Notes under the pieces: generated by a model
Told to the model about the DNA's origin: nothing
The model's database searches: none
What the model saw: the letters and a program-made list of their open reading frames with translations, nothing else
Assembly: GCA_022828125.1 (NCBI GenBank)
Contig: JAJEJD010000020.1
Coordinates: 62,001 to 126,000 of the forward strand
From: a bacterium
GTDB lineage: Bacteria > UBA8248
Length of the DNA: 64,000 nucleotides
Direction of reading: 5' to 3'
Position numbers and translations under genes: made by a program
Part shown: piece by piece, positions 28,920 to 36,972 of the stretch
Position numbering within the stretch: position 1 is the stretch's first letter
Layout of the letters: each line of letters starts with the position of its first letter

Positions 28920-29468
28920 TTACTTTAACGGAGGCTCTACACCTTCCGGCACTTGCAGTTCAAATGCGTTGAGCGTCATCGAAACAGTCGTATAGTGTCC
29001 AATAAGACCGATCAACTCCACCAAACCGCGTTCTCCGAAATGCTTGAGTGCATTCTGGTAAATGTCATCACTCACGAAGTGATTTTCGTGCAATGCGACA
29101 CAAAAATCATAGATCGCTGCCTCATCGGCGGACATTTCAGCGGGCCGCCTGTTTTCCTGAACCGCCTTGATAATCTCGGGAGACAACCCCCCTTTTATAG
29201 CCAAGGGCTCATGGGCGTACCATTCGTATTGCGAACTCCAGAACCGGGCGGTGATCAAGATCGCAAACTCGCTCAATCTGGGTTCGAAGAGGGTGTCATA
29301 GCGTAGGTAACGCCCCGTTTCTTCGAGCTTTTCAAGATAAGCCGGGCTTTTCAGCCACGCCAGAAACGGGCCACGCACTCCTCCTCTGGGGCCGGAGGCG
29401 ATTTTCTCATGAAGTATTCTTTGCGCATCCGTCATCTGCTCGAACGGCGTTTCAATCAAACGAGTCAT
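28920..29468 (-). CDS. carboxymuconolactone decarboxylase family protein
   Basis: 182 residues, cytoplasmic. RFWSSQYEWYAHEPLAIKGGLSPEIIKAVQENRRP is the family core, with the usual E-x3-H arrangement and no CxxC. The first gene of a minus-strand operon CMD-SDR-LLM-MFS, with an AGGAG ribosome site. It likely acts in a ring-opening or peroxide-linked step, but this is inference from context only. Confidence 0.8.
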   Translation of the reverse strand: MTRLIETPFEQMTDAQRILHEKIASGPRGGVRGPFLAWLKSPAYLEKLEETGRYLRYDTLFEPRLSEFAILITARFWSSQYEWYAHEPLAIKGGLSPEIIKAVQENRRPAEMSADEAAIYDFCVALHENHFVSDDIYQNALKHFGERGLVELIGLIGHYTTVSMTLNAFELQVPEGVEPPLK

Positions 29469-29685
29469 CGGTGTTCATTCTCCTATCGTCTTCAGGTGTG
29501 CACGAGCGACGACATCACTGCTACATAAGAAGTTCACAGGTTGCAAGGCGATGCTTAGTTTGATAAGCAATTATTAAGGCTGCGGCAGGCGCGGCCAAAT
29601 TGTGTTTTCTGGAAATGTACTTGGAGTGAAAGGCCCCCACCCGTTTCACCTCTACCCATTTCCAAAATATGCAGGAGATCAGCAA

Positions 29686-29901
29686 GTGCCAGAAGGAACA
29701 GTGAAGTGGTTCAATGACGCGAAGGGCTATGGATTCATTTCGCAGACGGATGGTGACGATGTTTTCGTCCACTTCTCCGCCATCCAGGGAGAGGGCTTCA
29801 AAACCCTGGAGGAAGGACAAAACGTGAACTTCGAAATTGTCCAAGGCCCGAAAGGGCTTCAGGCAGCCAACGTCACAAAGGGGGGTGACTCCGAAGAATA
29901 A
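29686..29901 (+). CDS. cspA: cold-shock-domain protein
   Basis: 71 residues from the GTG at 29686, which has AGGAG (29673-29677) 8 nt before. The RNP motifs GYGFIS and DVFVHFSAI are intact. It binds single-stranded RNA/DNA as an RNA chaperone. A frame from 29602 adds 28 residues without family match. The symbol is family-level only. A strong terminator follows. Confidence 0.93.
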   Translation: MPEGTVKWFNDAKGYGFISQTDGDDVFVHFSAIQGEGFKTLEEGQNVNFEIVQGPKGLQAANVTKGGDSEE

Positions 29902-29921
29902 CCCTCTCAAAGAGAAAACCC

Positions 29922-29956
29922 AAAACGACGGCTCACCCGGGCCGTCGTTTTTTTTT
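29922..29956 (+). terminator. strong intrinsic terminator of the cold-shock gene
   Basis: Stem AAAACGACGGC (29922-29932) with GCCGTCGTTTT (29941-29951), 8-nt loop, a run of nine T from 29948 to 29956. Confidence 0.92.
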
Positions 29957-30058
29957 GTCTGCTGATATGACTCTCCCCCGCTTGCGGGAAGGTTGAGCCT
30001 CCATGATATAACCCCATCGGGGGACATCCAATCGATCGACAACATAGAAAGGCAATTC

Positions 30059-31162
30059 ATGCGTGATGTCATTATCATCGGTGGCGGCATCATGGGTCTC
30101 CTGACGGCGAGAGAACTCCGCAAAACGGGCAGGAGCGTCACCATCATCGAAAAGGGTCGGCCCGGGGCGGGCGCCACGTGGGCTTCGGCCGGCATCATTT
30201 CCGCCCATGGGACGAGCGGCTCCGCCGATATCGCCGGCCCCCCGGGTCTCAAGCTCCGGACCGCCTCCTATGAAGAATGGCCCCTTCTCGCAGAAATAAT
30301 CGCCGAAGAAAGCGGAACGGACATCGAATACCGCCTCACCGGCGTATTGCTGATAGCCCTGGATGAGGCGGAAGCGCAATCCATACAGGAAAAAGCCCGT
30401 GCGCGCGAGTGGGGCGAGGCGGAGTGGATGCCGCCCGGCGTTTTGAGGGGCGAAGAACCTTGCCTCTCAGATGAATTGGCGGGCGCGCTCCTGGTCACAG
30501 GCGGAAACCTCGAAGTCAGAAAACTCGGGCCCGCGCTCGAGCTCGCCTGCAGGCGGGCGGGGGTGGAGATCATCACCGGCTGCGCGGCCGAGGAAATCCT
30601 GAGCGAGGGCGGTAAAGTCACCGGAGTCCGCACGGATGCGGGCGTCCACGAGGCGCCCGCCGTCTTCATCTGCGCAGGTATCGGCAGCCGCAGCGTGCCG
30701 GGCGCCGTCCCCCGGGCGCCCATCACCCCCCAGCGCGGGCAGATGCTCGCCATGGATGCCAGAGCACTGGGGCTCAAGCGCGTGGTGCTGACCGTGAACG
30801 ACCCCTACCTCGTGCCCCGCGCCGACGGCCGCGTTCTGCTGGGCGCGACGAGAGAGTTCGCCGGCGAGGACCCGAGGCTCACCGTGGGCGGCATGGCCTG
30901 GCTGCTGAGCGAGGGCATCCGGGTCGCGCCCGGAATCGCCACCTGCGCCATCGAGGAGACCTGGTGCGGCTTCCGGCCCACCTCCTCGGACTACCTGCCC
31001 CTCATCGGCCGGGGGGCGCTCGAAGGGCTCTACTTCTGCACCGGGCACGGGCCTTCGGGGGTCGGACCTGCGCCTGCGAGCGTGAGGCTGGCGACGGCGC
31101 TCTATCTGGGAGACGCCCCGCCGATCGATCCGGCGCCGTATGACCCGATGCGCTTCGCGTAG
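30059..31162 (+). CDS. FAD-dependent glycine/D-amino-acid oxidase (ThiO/DadA type)
   Basis: 367 residues from the ATG at 30059, where the dinucleotide-binding fold starts (VIIIGGGIMGLLTARELRKTGRSVTIIEKG). The substrate-side region VRTDAG...VFICAGIGSRSV and the C-terminal FAD motif STGHG-type (FCTGHGPSGVGPAPASVRL) are present. Likely oxidises glycine, sarcosine or a D-amino acid. ThiO would make the thiamine precursor dehydroglycine, but no thi genes are near. The first gene with the high-GC codon use of the right part. Confidence 0.85.
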   Translation: MRDVIIIGGGIMGLLTARELRKTGRSVTIIEKGRPGAGATWASAGIISAHGTSGSADIAGPPGLKLRTASYEEWPLLAEIIAEESGTDIEYRLTGVLLIALDEAEAQSIQEKARAREWGEAEWMPPGVLRGEEPCLSDELAGALLVTGGNLEVRKLGPALELACRRAGVEIITGCAAEEILSEGGKVTGVRTDAGVHEAPAVFICAGIGSRSVPGAVPRAPITPQRGQMLAMDARALGLKRVVLTVNDPYLVPRADGRVLLGATREFAGEDPRLTVGGMAWLLSEGIRVAPGIATCAIEETWCGFRPTSSDYLPLIGRGALEGLYFCTGHGPSGVGPAPASVRLATALYLGDAPPIDPAPYDPMRFA

Positions 31163-31658
31163 CAAATGCGGGGAAATGCGGGGCCCGAAAAAGTTTTTTA
31201 ATTCGATAAATTTCGATAAAACGTTAAAGTATTACATCAATATATCCCGGCAAATCGATATATTAAAATTACATATATCGTCGGTTCCATTTCCGAACAT
31301 TTCCGGAAATTTATCGATATTTACGGTATTTTTCAGAAATTCGAAATCCGCGCGCTCGCTCGCGCCGTACGAGTATTTCACCGCTCCGCCGTGATGGCGG
31401 ACGCGCGGGCGGCGCGAAGGGTTTGAGCGCTTCGAGCGGGTCGCCGCGCTCATTCGCAGCGGGGGATTCTCCCGGGTCGCCCGGATGAAAGCATCGCCTG
31501 AGACTGCCTTCGCCATCGCCTCTTCCTCATGTAGACCGCGCGGATTCGACCGCCCGGGCCGACCGGCCGCCCTCTCCCCCGTGGAGAGAGCGGGCCGCTT
31601 CGCCAATCTAGCGAAACCCCCGCCGCGCGCCGCAGCGCCAAATGCGGGGAAATGCGGG
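31163..31658. repeat. segment between 20-bp direct repeats with an AT-rich core
   Basis: CAAATGCGGGGAAATGCGGG occurs at 31163-31182 and again at 31639-31658. Between them are an AT-rich stretch (about 31190-31350) with a CGATATA/TATATCG inverted repeat, and then GC-rich DNA. The first copy begins right after the stop codon of the oxidase. No gene is supported inside. Confidence 0.55.
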
Positions 31659-31677
31659 CAAACTCGACCGAGGCGGG

Positions 31678-31888
31678 CTTGTTGAAAAAGCCTTCTCCGC
31701 CTCATCCTGAGTAGCGGCGGAGCCGCGTATCGAAGGTCAATCGCGCCCAATGCGGAAGCGATTGCGCCGCCCGGCGCGAGGCGTTCGACTCTCCTCGCCC
31801 TTCGATACGCCGCTTTCGGCGGCTACTCAGGGTGAGGAAAGAGGCATTGGCGATTTGCGGGGAGCGCAGCCGGGTCTTTTTCAACAAG
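31678..31888. repeat. MITE-like palindromic element, copy 1
   Basis: 211 bp with 13-bp terminal inverted repeats CTTGTTGAAAAAG and CTTTTTCAACAAG. The inside holds large mirrored arms (CTCATCCTGAGTAGCGGCGG and its near-complement CGGCTACTCAGGGTGAGG). Copy 2 is at 40531-40765. No transposase. Confidence 0.75.
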
Positions 31889-31891
31889 TCT

Positions 31892-31919
31892 GTAGGGACA
31901 GGTCGCGACCTGTCCCTAC
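31892..31919. repeat. 28-bp GTAGGG palindrome, copy a
   Basis: Perfect palindrome of half-site GTAGGGACAGGTCG, 3 nt beyond the MITE-like copy 1 and beyond the 3' end of the sugar dehydrogenase gene. Confidence 0.85.
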
Positions 31920-31979
31920 CATGTTCATGCTTCAGGTCTTGCCGGTAAGGCAGTGGGATCCTCGAAGCTATGGATTCCC

Positions 31980-33143
31980 CTACCTCACAGGCCTGATCCT
32001 GTAGACCGCTTCGCGTTCTTCCGAGAGAAACCACAGCGTCCCGTCGGGCGCTTCCTGGACATCGCGGACGCGGCCTGTCTCGGGAAACGCCAGCCGCTCG
32101 ACCTCTTTGAGGCCGCCTTTCGGATCGAGGCGGGAGATATAATCGAATTTGAGAGAGCTGACGAAAAAATGCCCGCGCCAGTCCGGCCACAGCTTTCCCG
32201 AGTAGATGGCCATCCCGCAGGGCGCGATGGAGGGGTCCCAGTAGAAATCGGGCTGCTCCATGCCCTCTTTCGCGGCGCCAACGCCGATCTTCCCGCCCCA
32301 GTAGTGCCGCCCGTAGGCGATGACGGGCCATCCGTAGTTCGCGCCCTTCCTGACCCGGTTTATCTCGTCCCCGCCACGCGCGCCGTGCTCGACGGCCCAG
32401 AGCGCGCCCGCCGCGTCGAGCGCGGCCCCCTGGGGGTTCCTGTGGCCCCACGACCATATCTCGGGCCGCGCACCCGCCCGCCCGGCGAACGGATTGTCCG
32501 GGGGGATACTCCCGTCGCGCCGGATGCGGATTATCTTGCCGTGGTGGAGCGAGAGGTCCTGCGCCGTTTCGGGGATTCCCCTCTCGCCCAAAGTGAGAAA
32601 GAGATTGCCGTCGGGCGCCTCGATGACCCGCGAGCCGAAATGCCGGCCTCCGGAGGAAGGCGACACCATCTCGAAGATGACGCGCAGGTTCTCGAGCCTT
32701 CGGTTGTCGGCTGAAAGGGCGGCTACGGCCAGCGCCGTGCCTCCCCCGCCTCGGCGGGGTTTCGAATAGGTGAGGAAAATCTCGCGCGTTTCGGGGAAAT
32801 CCCGCGCGGCGGCGACGTCCATCAGTCCGCCCTGCCCCCACGCGTAGACTTGCGGAACGCCCGAAATTTTAATTCTGCGGCGCGCGGAGTCAAAATGAAA
32901 AAGTGAGCCGCCGCGCTCGGTGACAAGAAACGCCCCGCCCGGCAGGAACGCAATCCCCCAGGGGGTATCGAGATTTCCCGCCACCTTTTCGGTAGAAACC
33001 GGGCCGCTCAGTGTCTGCCGCACCGCCGCGAATCCTGGCGTCGTGGTGAGCGCAAGGAGCAGTAAAACGAGGACACAGGACAAGACCGCCGTGCGCCTAC
33101 CGGCCCTTGGGTAAGGTAAAGTATTCATCCATAAAATTTTCAT
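31980..33143 (-). CDS. PQQ-dependent sugar dehydrogenase, exported
   Basis: 387 residues from the ATG at 33143, which has a GGGAGG ribosome site; a longer frame to 33257 runs through a palindromic repeat and is rejected. Twin basic N-terminus and hydrophobic segment (RRTAVLSCVLVLLLLALTTTPGFA) make a signal peptide. The beta-propeller body has TPWGIAFLPGGAFLVTERGG near residue 60, SSGGRHFGSRVIEAPDGNLFLTLGE and WSWGHRNPQGAALDAAGALWAVEHG, the PQQ-binding His region of aldose (soluble-type) dehydrogenases. Acts in the periplasm. No PQQ synthesis genes in view. Confidence 0.9.
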   Translation of the reverse strand: MKILWMNTLPYPRAGRRTAVLSCVLVLLLLALTTTPGFAAVRQTLSGPVSTEKVAGNLDTPWGIAFLPGGAFLVTERGGSLFHFDSARRRIKISGVPQVYAWGQGGLMDVAAARDFPETREIFLTYSKPRRGGGGTALAVAALSADNRRLENLRVIFEMVSPSSGGRHFGSRVIEAPDGNLFLTLGERGIPETAQDLSLHHGKIIRIRRDGSIPPDNPFAGRAGARPEIWSWGHRNPQGAALDAAGALWAVEHGARGGDEINRVRKGANYGWPVIAYGRHYWGGKIGVGAAKEGMEQPDFYWDPSIAPCGMAIYSGKLWPDWRGHFFVSSLKFDYISRLDPKGGLKEVERLAFPETGRVRDVQEAPDGTLWFLSEEREAVYRIRPVR

Positions 33144-33198
33144 GATCTCCCTCCCGGCGGCTTCGGTCTTTATATCGTGAGAGGCCGGGCGAGTGCCA

Positions 33199-33226
33199 GC
33201 AGGGACAGGTCGCGACCTGTCCCTGC
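33199..33226. repeat. 28-bp palindrome, copy b
   Basis: Same family with ends GC: GCAGGGACAGGTCG mirrored. It lies in the leader region upstream of the sugar dehydrogenase. Confidence 0.8.
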
Positions 33227-33282
33227 AGAAAACATGACTTTTCCCTTCGTTCGTCATTCCGATTTTAGAGGCTGTTGCAGGT

Positions 33283-33298
33283 GCCGCATATATGCGGC
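33283..33298. repeat. 16-bp perfect palindrome
   Basis: GCCGCATATATGCGGC, in the repeat-filled spacer 33144-33586. Self-complementary; role not clear. Confidence 0.6.
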
Positions 33299-33330
33299 CC
33301 TTTGTCCGAATGGGGGGGCTCTCTCGGCTT

Positions 33331-33452
33331 GAAAACCACCCCCCCCTACCCCCCCTTGTCAGGGGGGTAAAAAAGCAACACCCGCCGCCGGTAGAGGGGC
33401 TTTTGGTTTTCTTGCCCCCCTGTTAAGGGGGGGTAGGGGGGGTTGCCTTTAT
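33331..33452. repeat. C-rich inverted repeat, copy A
   Basis: Begins GAAAACC, then CCCCCCTACCCCCCCTTGT, an A-rich centre with AAAAAAGC, then AAGGGGGGGTAGGGGG and TTGCCTTTA. The two arms pair. Copy B is at 38563-38688. Confidence 0.75.
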
Positions 33453-33586
33453 CCCCTGACAAAGGGGGCTTTTCCAACAACCCCTCTTCGGCCGGGTTTG
33501 ACCCACCGGTGCGGATTGCGGGCGGGCATCGATCGATTACAATGCAGGGAGTTGTGACGCTAGAATATCTGCGAGGATCAGGATAC

Positions 33587-34321
33587 ATGCCCGAACACCG
33601 AACCGAGCGAGCGCACCCAGAAGACGACGCACGCCTGGGCCGGCCGGGGATGCCGGCGGGACTGCTCGCCGCGCTGGTCGTCGCTGTCCTGGCATTCGCC
33701 GGCGTCGGCGCGCGCTACTGCGCTCGCGGGGATTTCGACGTCATTCATGCCGTTTTGAGCCTGTTCTTTTCGATCAACCTGCTGATCTGCTATTTCGAGG
33801 CGTGCCTGTTCTTGAGACGCGACTACATCGAGGCGCGCACCGAATACTGGCGCGAGCGTCGGGGCGAGACGGGCGTAACACCGGCCGTCCAATTCCTCCT
33901 CACGAAAGTTCCGCTTGCGAAGACGCTGTCGCCGACGGTGTGGGCGGACATCTGGGCGACGTACGCACAGTTCGACGGCTCCTACGCGGACCGGCGCACT
34001 TACGGTTTCAACGTGGATATCGCGAACGGCTTTGCAACGCCGCTCCCCACGCTGATCCTCTACGCCGCCTATACGTTCGAGATCATGCCCGCCCTCGTCG
34101 CGGGCATTATCGGCGTGATGCTGTTCTGGCAATTGACGTACATGACGTCGGTCTACCTGGTCAGCTTCTTCGTAGCTAACCGGCAAGCCCGGATCAGCCG
34201 GGGCGATCTGTATGTCTACATTCTTGCGATGAATGCCCCCTGGATACTATGCCCGCTGCTGGGACTGTACGTCTCGGTCCGCCTGATTCTGGACGGGGAC
34301 TACAGCGTTTTAGGTTATTGA
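33587..34321 (+). CDS. multi-pass membrane protein of unknown function
   Basis: 244 residues from the ATG at 33587; earlier in-frame starts at 33443 and 33542 fall in or near the C-rich repeat and are less likely. About five hydrophobic segments (for example LLAALVVAVLAFAGVGA, AVLSLFFSINLLICYF and YIITPTLILYAAY-like parts), with a soluble loop containing RRDYIEARTEYWRERRGETG. No family recognised. It precedes the BrnT remnant. Confidence 0.6.
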   Translation: MPEHRTERAHPEDDARLGRPGMPAGLLAALVVAVLAFAGVGARYCARGDFDVIHAVLSLFFSINLLICYFEACLFLRRDYIEARTEYWRERRGETGVTPAVQFLLTKVPLAKTLSPTVWADIWATYAQFDGSYADRRTYGFNVDIANGFATPLPTLILYAAYTFEIMPALVAGIIGVMLFWQLTYMTSVYLVSFFVANRQARISRGDLYVYILAMNAPWILCPLLGLYVSVRLILDGDYSVLGY

Positions 34322-34384
34322 CGGTGGGTTTTCGGGGGCTACGCTTGCGGGCAGCTCCTACTGCGTGAACAAAATTGGTTTCCC

Positions 34385-34412
34385 GTAGGGACAGGTCGCG
34401 ACCTGTCCCTGC
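34385..34412. repeat. 28-bp palindrome, copy c
   Basis: GTAGGGACAGGTCG mirrored, with one end changed to GC. It stands just before the brnA promoter. Confidence 0.8.
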
Positions 34413-34436
34413 AGATTCATGCCGAAATTCGCTTGC

Positions 34437-34465
34437 TTGACACGATACATTTATGTAGCTACATT
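34437..34465 (+). promoter_or_regulatory. brn promoter with palindromic operator
   Basis: TTGACA (34437-34442), 17-nt spacer, TACATT (34460-34465). The perfect 12-bp palindrome ATGTAGCTACAT (34453-34464) covers the -10 box, which is where a BrnA repressor would block its own promoter. Confidence 0.65.
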
Positions 34466-34491
34466 ACAGAAGTTACAAAGAGGCCGGGTCG

Positions 34492-34616
34492 TTGCGCTGG
34501 GAATGGGATAACGACAAGAATCACGCGAACAGACATCGAGACGGGCCGCATCATCAGCGCCAGGAAGGCCACGGCGAGAGAGAGGAGAGCCTATGAGCAG
34601 GGGAGCTTCTAAAGAA
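34492..34616 (+). pseudogene. brnT: shrunken, frameshifted BrnT toxin remnant
   Basis: From the TTG at 34492 the frame reads LRWEWDNDKNHANRHRDG, the N-terminus of BrnT (consensus W-D-x-x-K-N). From about 34541, in the next frame, it reads GRIISARKATARERRAYEQGSF, the BrnT C-terminus, with a stop at 34616. The centre of the roughly 90-residue toxin is missing (about 150 bp) and the joint is out of frame. The first frame ends in a TGA inside brnA's start region. The RNase is therefore most likely dead. Confidence 0.75.
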
Positions 34617-34883
34617 CTCACCGGGGAGCAGAAGGCGGAAATCGAGGCGCTCGCCGCCCTATCCGAAGAAGAGATAGATACGAGCGACATCCCCGAGATT
34701 CTGGATTGGTCGGACGCCAGGTGCGGTTTGCTCTATCGGCCTGTGAAACAGCAGATTACGCTCAGGCTCGACGCCGACGTGGTGGCGTGGTTCCGGGCGA
34801 ACGCCCCCAACGGACGGGGATACCAGACCGAGATGAACCGCGTACTCCGCGAACACGCCACGGGGGCCTCGAAGCGGACGTAA
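34593..34883 (+). CDS. brnA: BrnA-type antitoxin
   Basis: 96 residues. SDIPEILDWSDARCGLLYRPVKQQITLRLDADVVAWFRANAP is the BrnA signature, ending in a ribbon-helix-helix DNA-binding part (TEMNRVLREH). It normally binds BrnT and represses the operon. It overlaps the tail of the toxin remnant, keeping the ancestral toxin-antitoxin order. The gene itself looks intact. An AGAGGAGAG ribosome site lies before the ATG. Confidence 0.88.
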   Translation: MSRGASKELTGEQKAEIEALAALSEEEIDTSDIPEILDWSDARCGLLYRPVKQQITLRLDADVVAWFRANAPNGRGYQTEMNRVLREHATGASKRT

Positions 34884-34981
34884 CCGGGGTGCCGCCGGGG
34901 CTTTCGCCTTTGCCCGTCATGGCGGCTTTCATTTCGACAAATGCGGCAGGTTTTGCGAACAACCCTGGGGGCAATGCTTCC

Positions 34982-35007
34982 GTAGGGGCGGACCCATGTG
35001 TCCGCCC
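34982..35007. repeat. palindrome variant, copy g (forward)
   Basis: GTAGGGGCGGAC then CCATGT then GTCCGCCC; stem GGGCGGAC (34986-34993) with 35000-35007. It forms the left bracket of the AbiJ-like cassette. Confidence 0.75.
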
Positions 35008-35117
35008 GCAATTCGTGCCCTCCCTTATTCAATACAAGGCTATGTCTCGAAGATGGGCGGCCATTATGCGATAATGCACCCGCGCGCCCGTATTTGCCGA
35101 CGGAGGAACATGCAAGC

Positions 35118-36092
35118 ATGGATTCACGAGGTCAAGACCCAACCGAAGCACCCCCCGAGCCGCGAAATCTCACTTTCTCTCAAGCCCAAGGCCATGAGGA
35201 GATTCCCGGACCGCTGAATCTCGGAGAACTGCCGCAAGAGACGAGAACACAGATTTGGAATGTTTTTTATGAAAGTCTCGACCAGTTTGTTAGGCGTGAT
35301 TTCGCAGGATACCCTTATATTATCACCCCTTGGCAAGACATGATGAGCGCGGTGCATCGTGACTACTTCTGTTTCCCATTGCATGAATGGAGTGCACATC
35401 AAGAAAAAGCTGCATCTCAATTCTGCCAGATTCGTTTAGACGAGAGAGCAAGACATGGGGAAGGCCAGTATTTAGGCCAAATTGCTTCTAAAATCCACGA
35501 TCACATCGAAACGCAACCATTCAATAAAGTGTTCGACCTCATTCAATTCGTAATGCGCCATCCCGAATGTCCTACTGAATTCGTCGACAGTATGAAGGAA
35601 ACATTTGCATCTTCCAGGTTAGCGTACATCATAGATGACAGCCCGCTACCGACCATCCTTCCAGCCACTACGCAGGAAGAAAAAGATGCCCTCCTCGAAT
35701 CGTTGCAAACACTTCGAGGGGCCGGTTTGAATGGCGGCGCGGAGCATCTGCGAAAAGCTTCCGAATCCATCAACCAAGGTGATTGGGCGGATAGCATCCG
35801 GGAGAGCATTCATGCCGTGGAATCCGTGGCGCGGATAATTGATCCGAACGCCTCCCGAACTCTTAAGCCAGCACTCTTGTCTATCGAGAAACATGGAGAG
35901 CTTCACCCCGCGCTCAAAGACGCCTTTATCAAACTTTACGGATACGCTTCTGATGAACAAGGGATTCGCCATGCGTTGTTAAATGGCGATGGACCCGACG
36001 TAGGTATGGATGAAGCGATCTTCATGCTCGGCGCGTGCGCATCCTTCGCCAGTTATCTATGGCGCAAGCATCAGGCGAATGAGAACGCGTGA
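35118..36092 (+). CDS. AbiJ-NTD4/HEPN-like abortive-infection candidate
   Basis: 324 residues from the ATG at 35118, with GGAGG (35102-35106) 11 nt before. The N-terminal part LPQETRTQIWNVFYESLDQF fits the AbiJ N-terminal domain 4. The C-terminal 120 residues (DWADSIRESIHAVESVA, HPALKDAFIKLYGYASDEQGIRHALL, EAIFMLGACASFASYL) fit the associated HEPN-type end. In phage defence, HEPN domains often cut RNA; this is not proven here. The gene is AT-richer than neighbours, lies next to toxin-antitoxin debris, and is bracketed by repeats, all consistent with transfer. Confidence 0.75.
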   Translation: MDSRGQDPTEAPPEPRNLTFSQAQGHEEIPGPLNLGELPQETRTQIWNVFYESLDQFVRRDFAGYPYIITPWQDMMSAVHRDYFCFPLHEWSAHQEKAASQFCQIRLDERARHGEGQYLGQIASKIHDHIETQPFNKVFDLIQFVMRHPECPTEFVDSMKETFASSRLAYIIDDSPLPTILPATTQEEKDALLESLQTLRGAGLNGGAEHLRKASESINQGDWADSIRESIHAVESVARIIDPNASRTLKPALLSIEKHGELHPALKDAFIKLYGYASDEQGIRHALLNGDGPDVGMDEAIFMLGACASFASYLWRKHQANENA

Positions 36093-36204
36093 GGGGATAG
36101 TCACCCCACCAAAATTACCGAAACGAAGAAGTGAATCACTCGCCCATTGAGGAATAGATTCGAGGGCTGTGAATGGAGGATTTACCTTCTCAAATTGTTT
36201 ATAT

Positions 36205-36798
36205 CTATCGTTTTTTTAATTCCGATGCTACTTGCTTAAGATGCCCTTCAATCTTCGTCAACGCATCTGCCACTTCTTGCTCGGGCGGTTTACCAAGTGT
36301 AGAAAATCCTTCGAATTGCGACACATCTAATTGACATCTTTCACAGTGACGTTTGCCGCTCATGTCATCGTATTCAACAACTACTTCAAAGGGTTTTAGC
36401 CTTGGTTCCTTATAGAGATCTATACTACTACCAAATGACACGCGAATGCTTTCGCCTTGGGGAAGAAAACTCATTACTTCCCGATCAGTTGAATTCCGAA
36501 GAGCCACATGGTGAGTTTCGAAATCTTCTTCGTCCGCTATGAACTTGAAGCTCACATTCCGGGCGGGACCTCGACCAACATTAGCTATAACGAAATTGAA
36601 GTAAGTCCAATACAGTGGGTGGATAACGAGGTATGCGACGACCTTTGGCTCCGTTTCTGCTTTGCGGAGTAATTTATTTTCGCTGGCAAGTGTCTTAGTT
36701 GCTACTGCTGTAACCAACGCAGACAAGGCGATGAAAAGGGTTGCTATAACGGTAAGTGCTGGTTGATTCTCAGTGAGAAAGTCTAATATCTCATTCAT
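36205..36798 (-). CDS. single-span membrane protein of unknown function
   Basis: 197 residues. One N-terminal membrane helix (ALTVIATLFIALSALVTAVATKTLA), a short linker, then a soluble domain rich in beta strands with the CERC pair near residue 150 (HCERCQLDVS) and a helical tail. No family name assigned. It faces the AbiJ-like gene (convergent, 112 nt apart), and shares its AT-richness. An AAAGGAAAT ribosome site is present. Possibly a partner of the AbiJ-like protein, by location only. Confidence 0.65.
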   Translation of the reverse strand: MNEILDFLTENQPALTVIATLFIALSALVTAVATKTLASENKLLRKAETEPKVVAYLVIHPLYWTYFNFVIANVGRGPARNVSFKFIADEEDFETHHVALRNSTDREVMSFLPQGESIRVSFGSSIDLYKEPRLKPFEVVVEYDDMSGKRHCERCQLDVSQFEGFSTLGKPPEQEVADALTKIEGHLKQVASELKKR

Positions 36799-36882
36799 TT
36801 TTTATTTCCTTTTATTATCGATTCCCCAGCTCATCTCCACTATTTTTCTCGACATCTCATCCACGAAACAGTCATAAAAACA

Positions 36883-36908
36883 GGGCGGACACACGGGTCC
36901 GCCCCTAC
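36883..36908. repeat. palindrome variant, copy h (reverse)
   Basis: GGGCGGAC (36883-36890) pairs with GTCCGCCC (36897-36904), then CTAC. Same family as copy g in opposite orientation; right bracket of the AbiJ-like cassette. Confidence 0.75.
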
Positions 36909-36972
36909 GGTTCTTCAACCAATAACGGCTACACAAAATTCAATTGTTCTTCCGAGACTGCCAGTATGAATT

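Noticed and set aside
29521-30379. Minus-strand frames over the cold-shock gene
   Set aside because: They are opposite a clear cspA gene and its terminator, and no family match is visible.
31140-31394. An 84-residue frame through the AT-rich island
   Set aside because: It begins inside the oxidase gene, has no ribosome site and no recognisable domain.
33144-33257. Longer start for the sugar dehydrogenase
   Set aside because: It runs through the GTAGGG palindrome and has no ribosome site, while the ATG at 33143 has GGGAGG and begins the signal peptide.
33443-33586. Extended N-terminus for the 33587 membrane protein
   Set aside because: The extension lies in the C-rich repeat and reads low-complexity residues.
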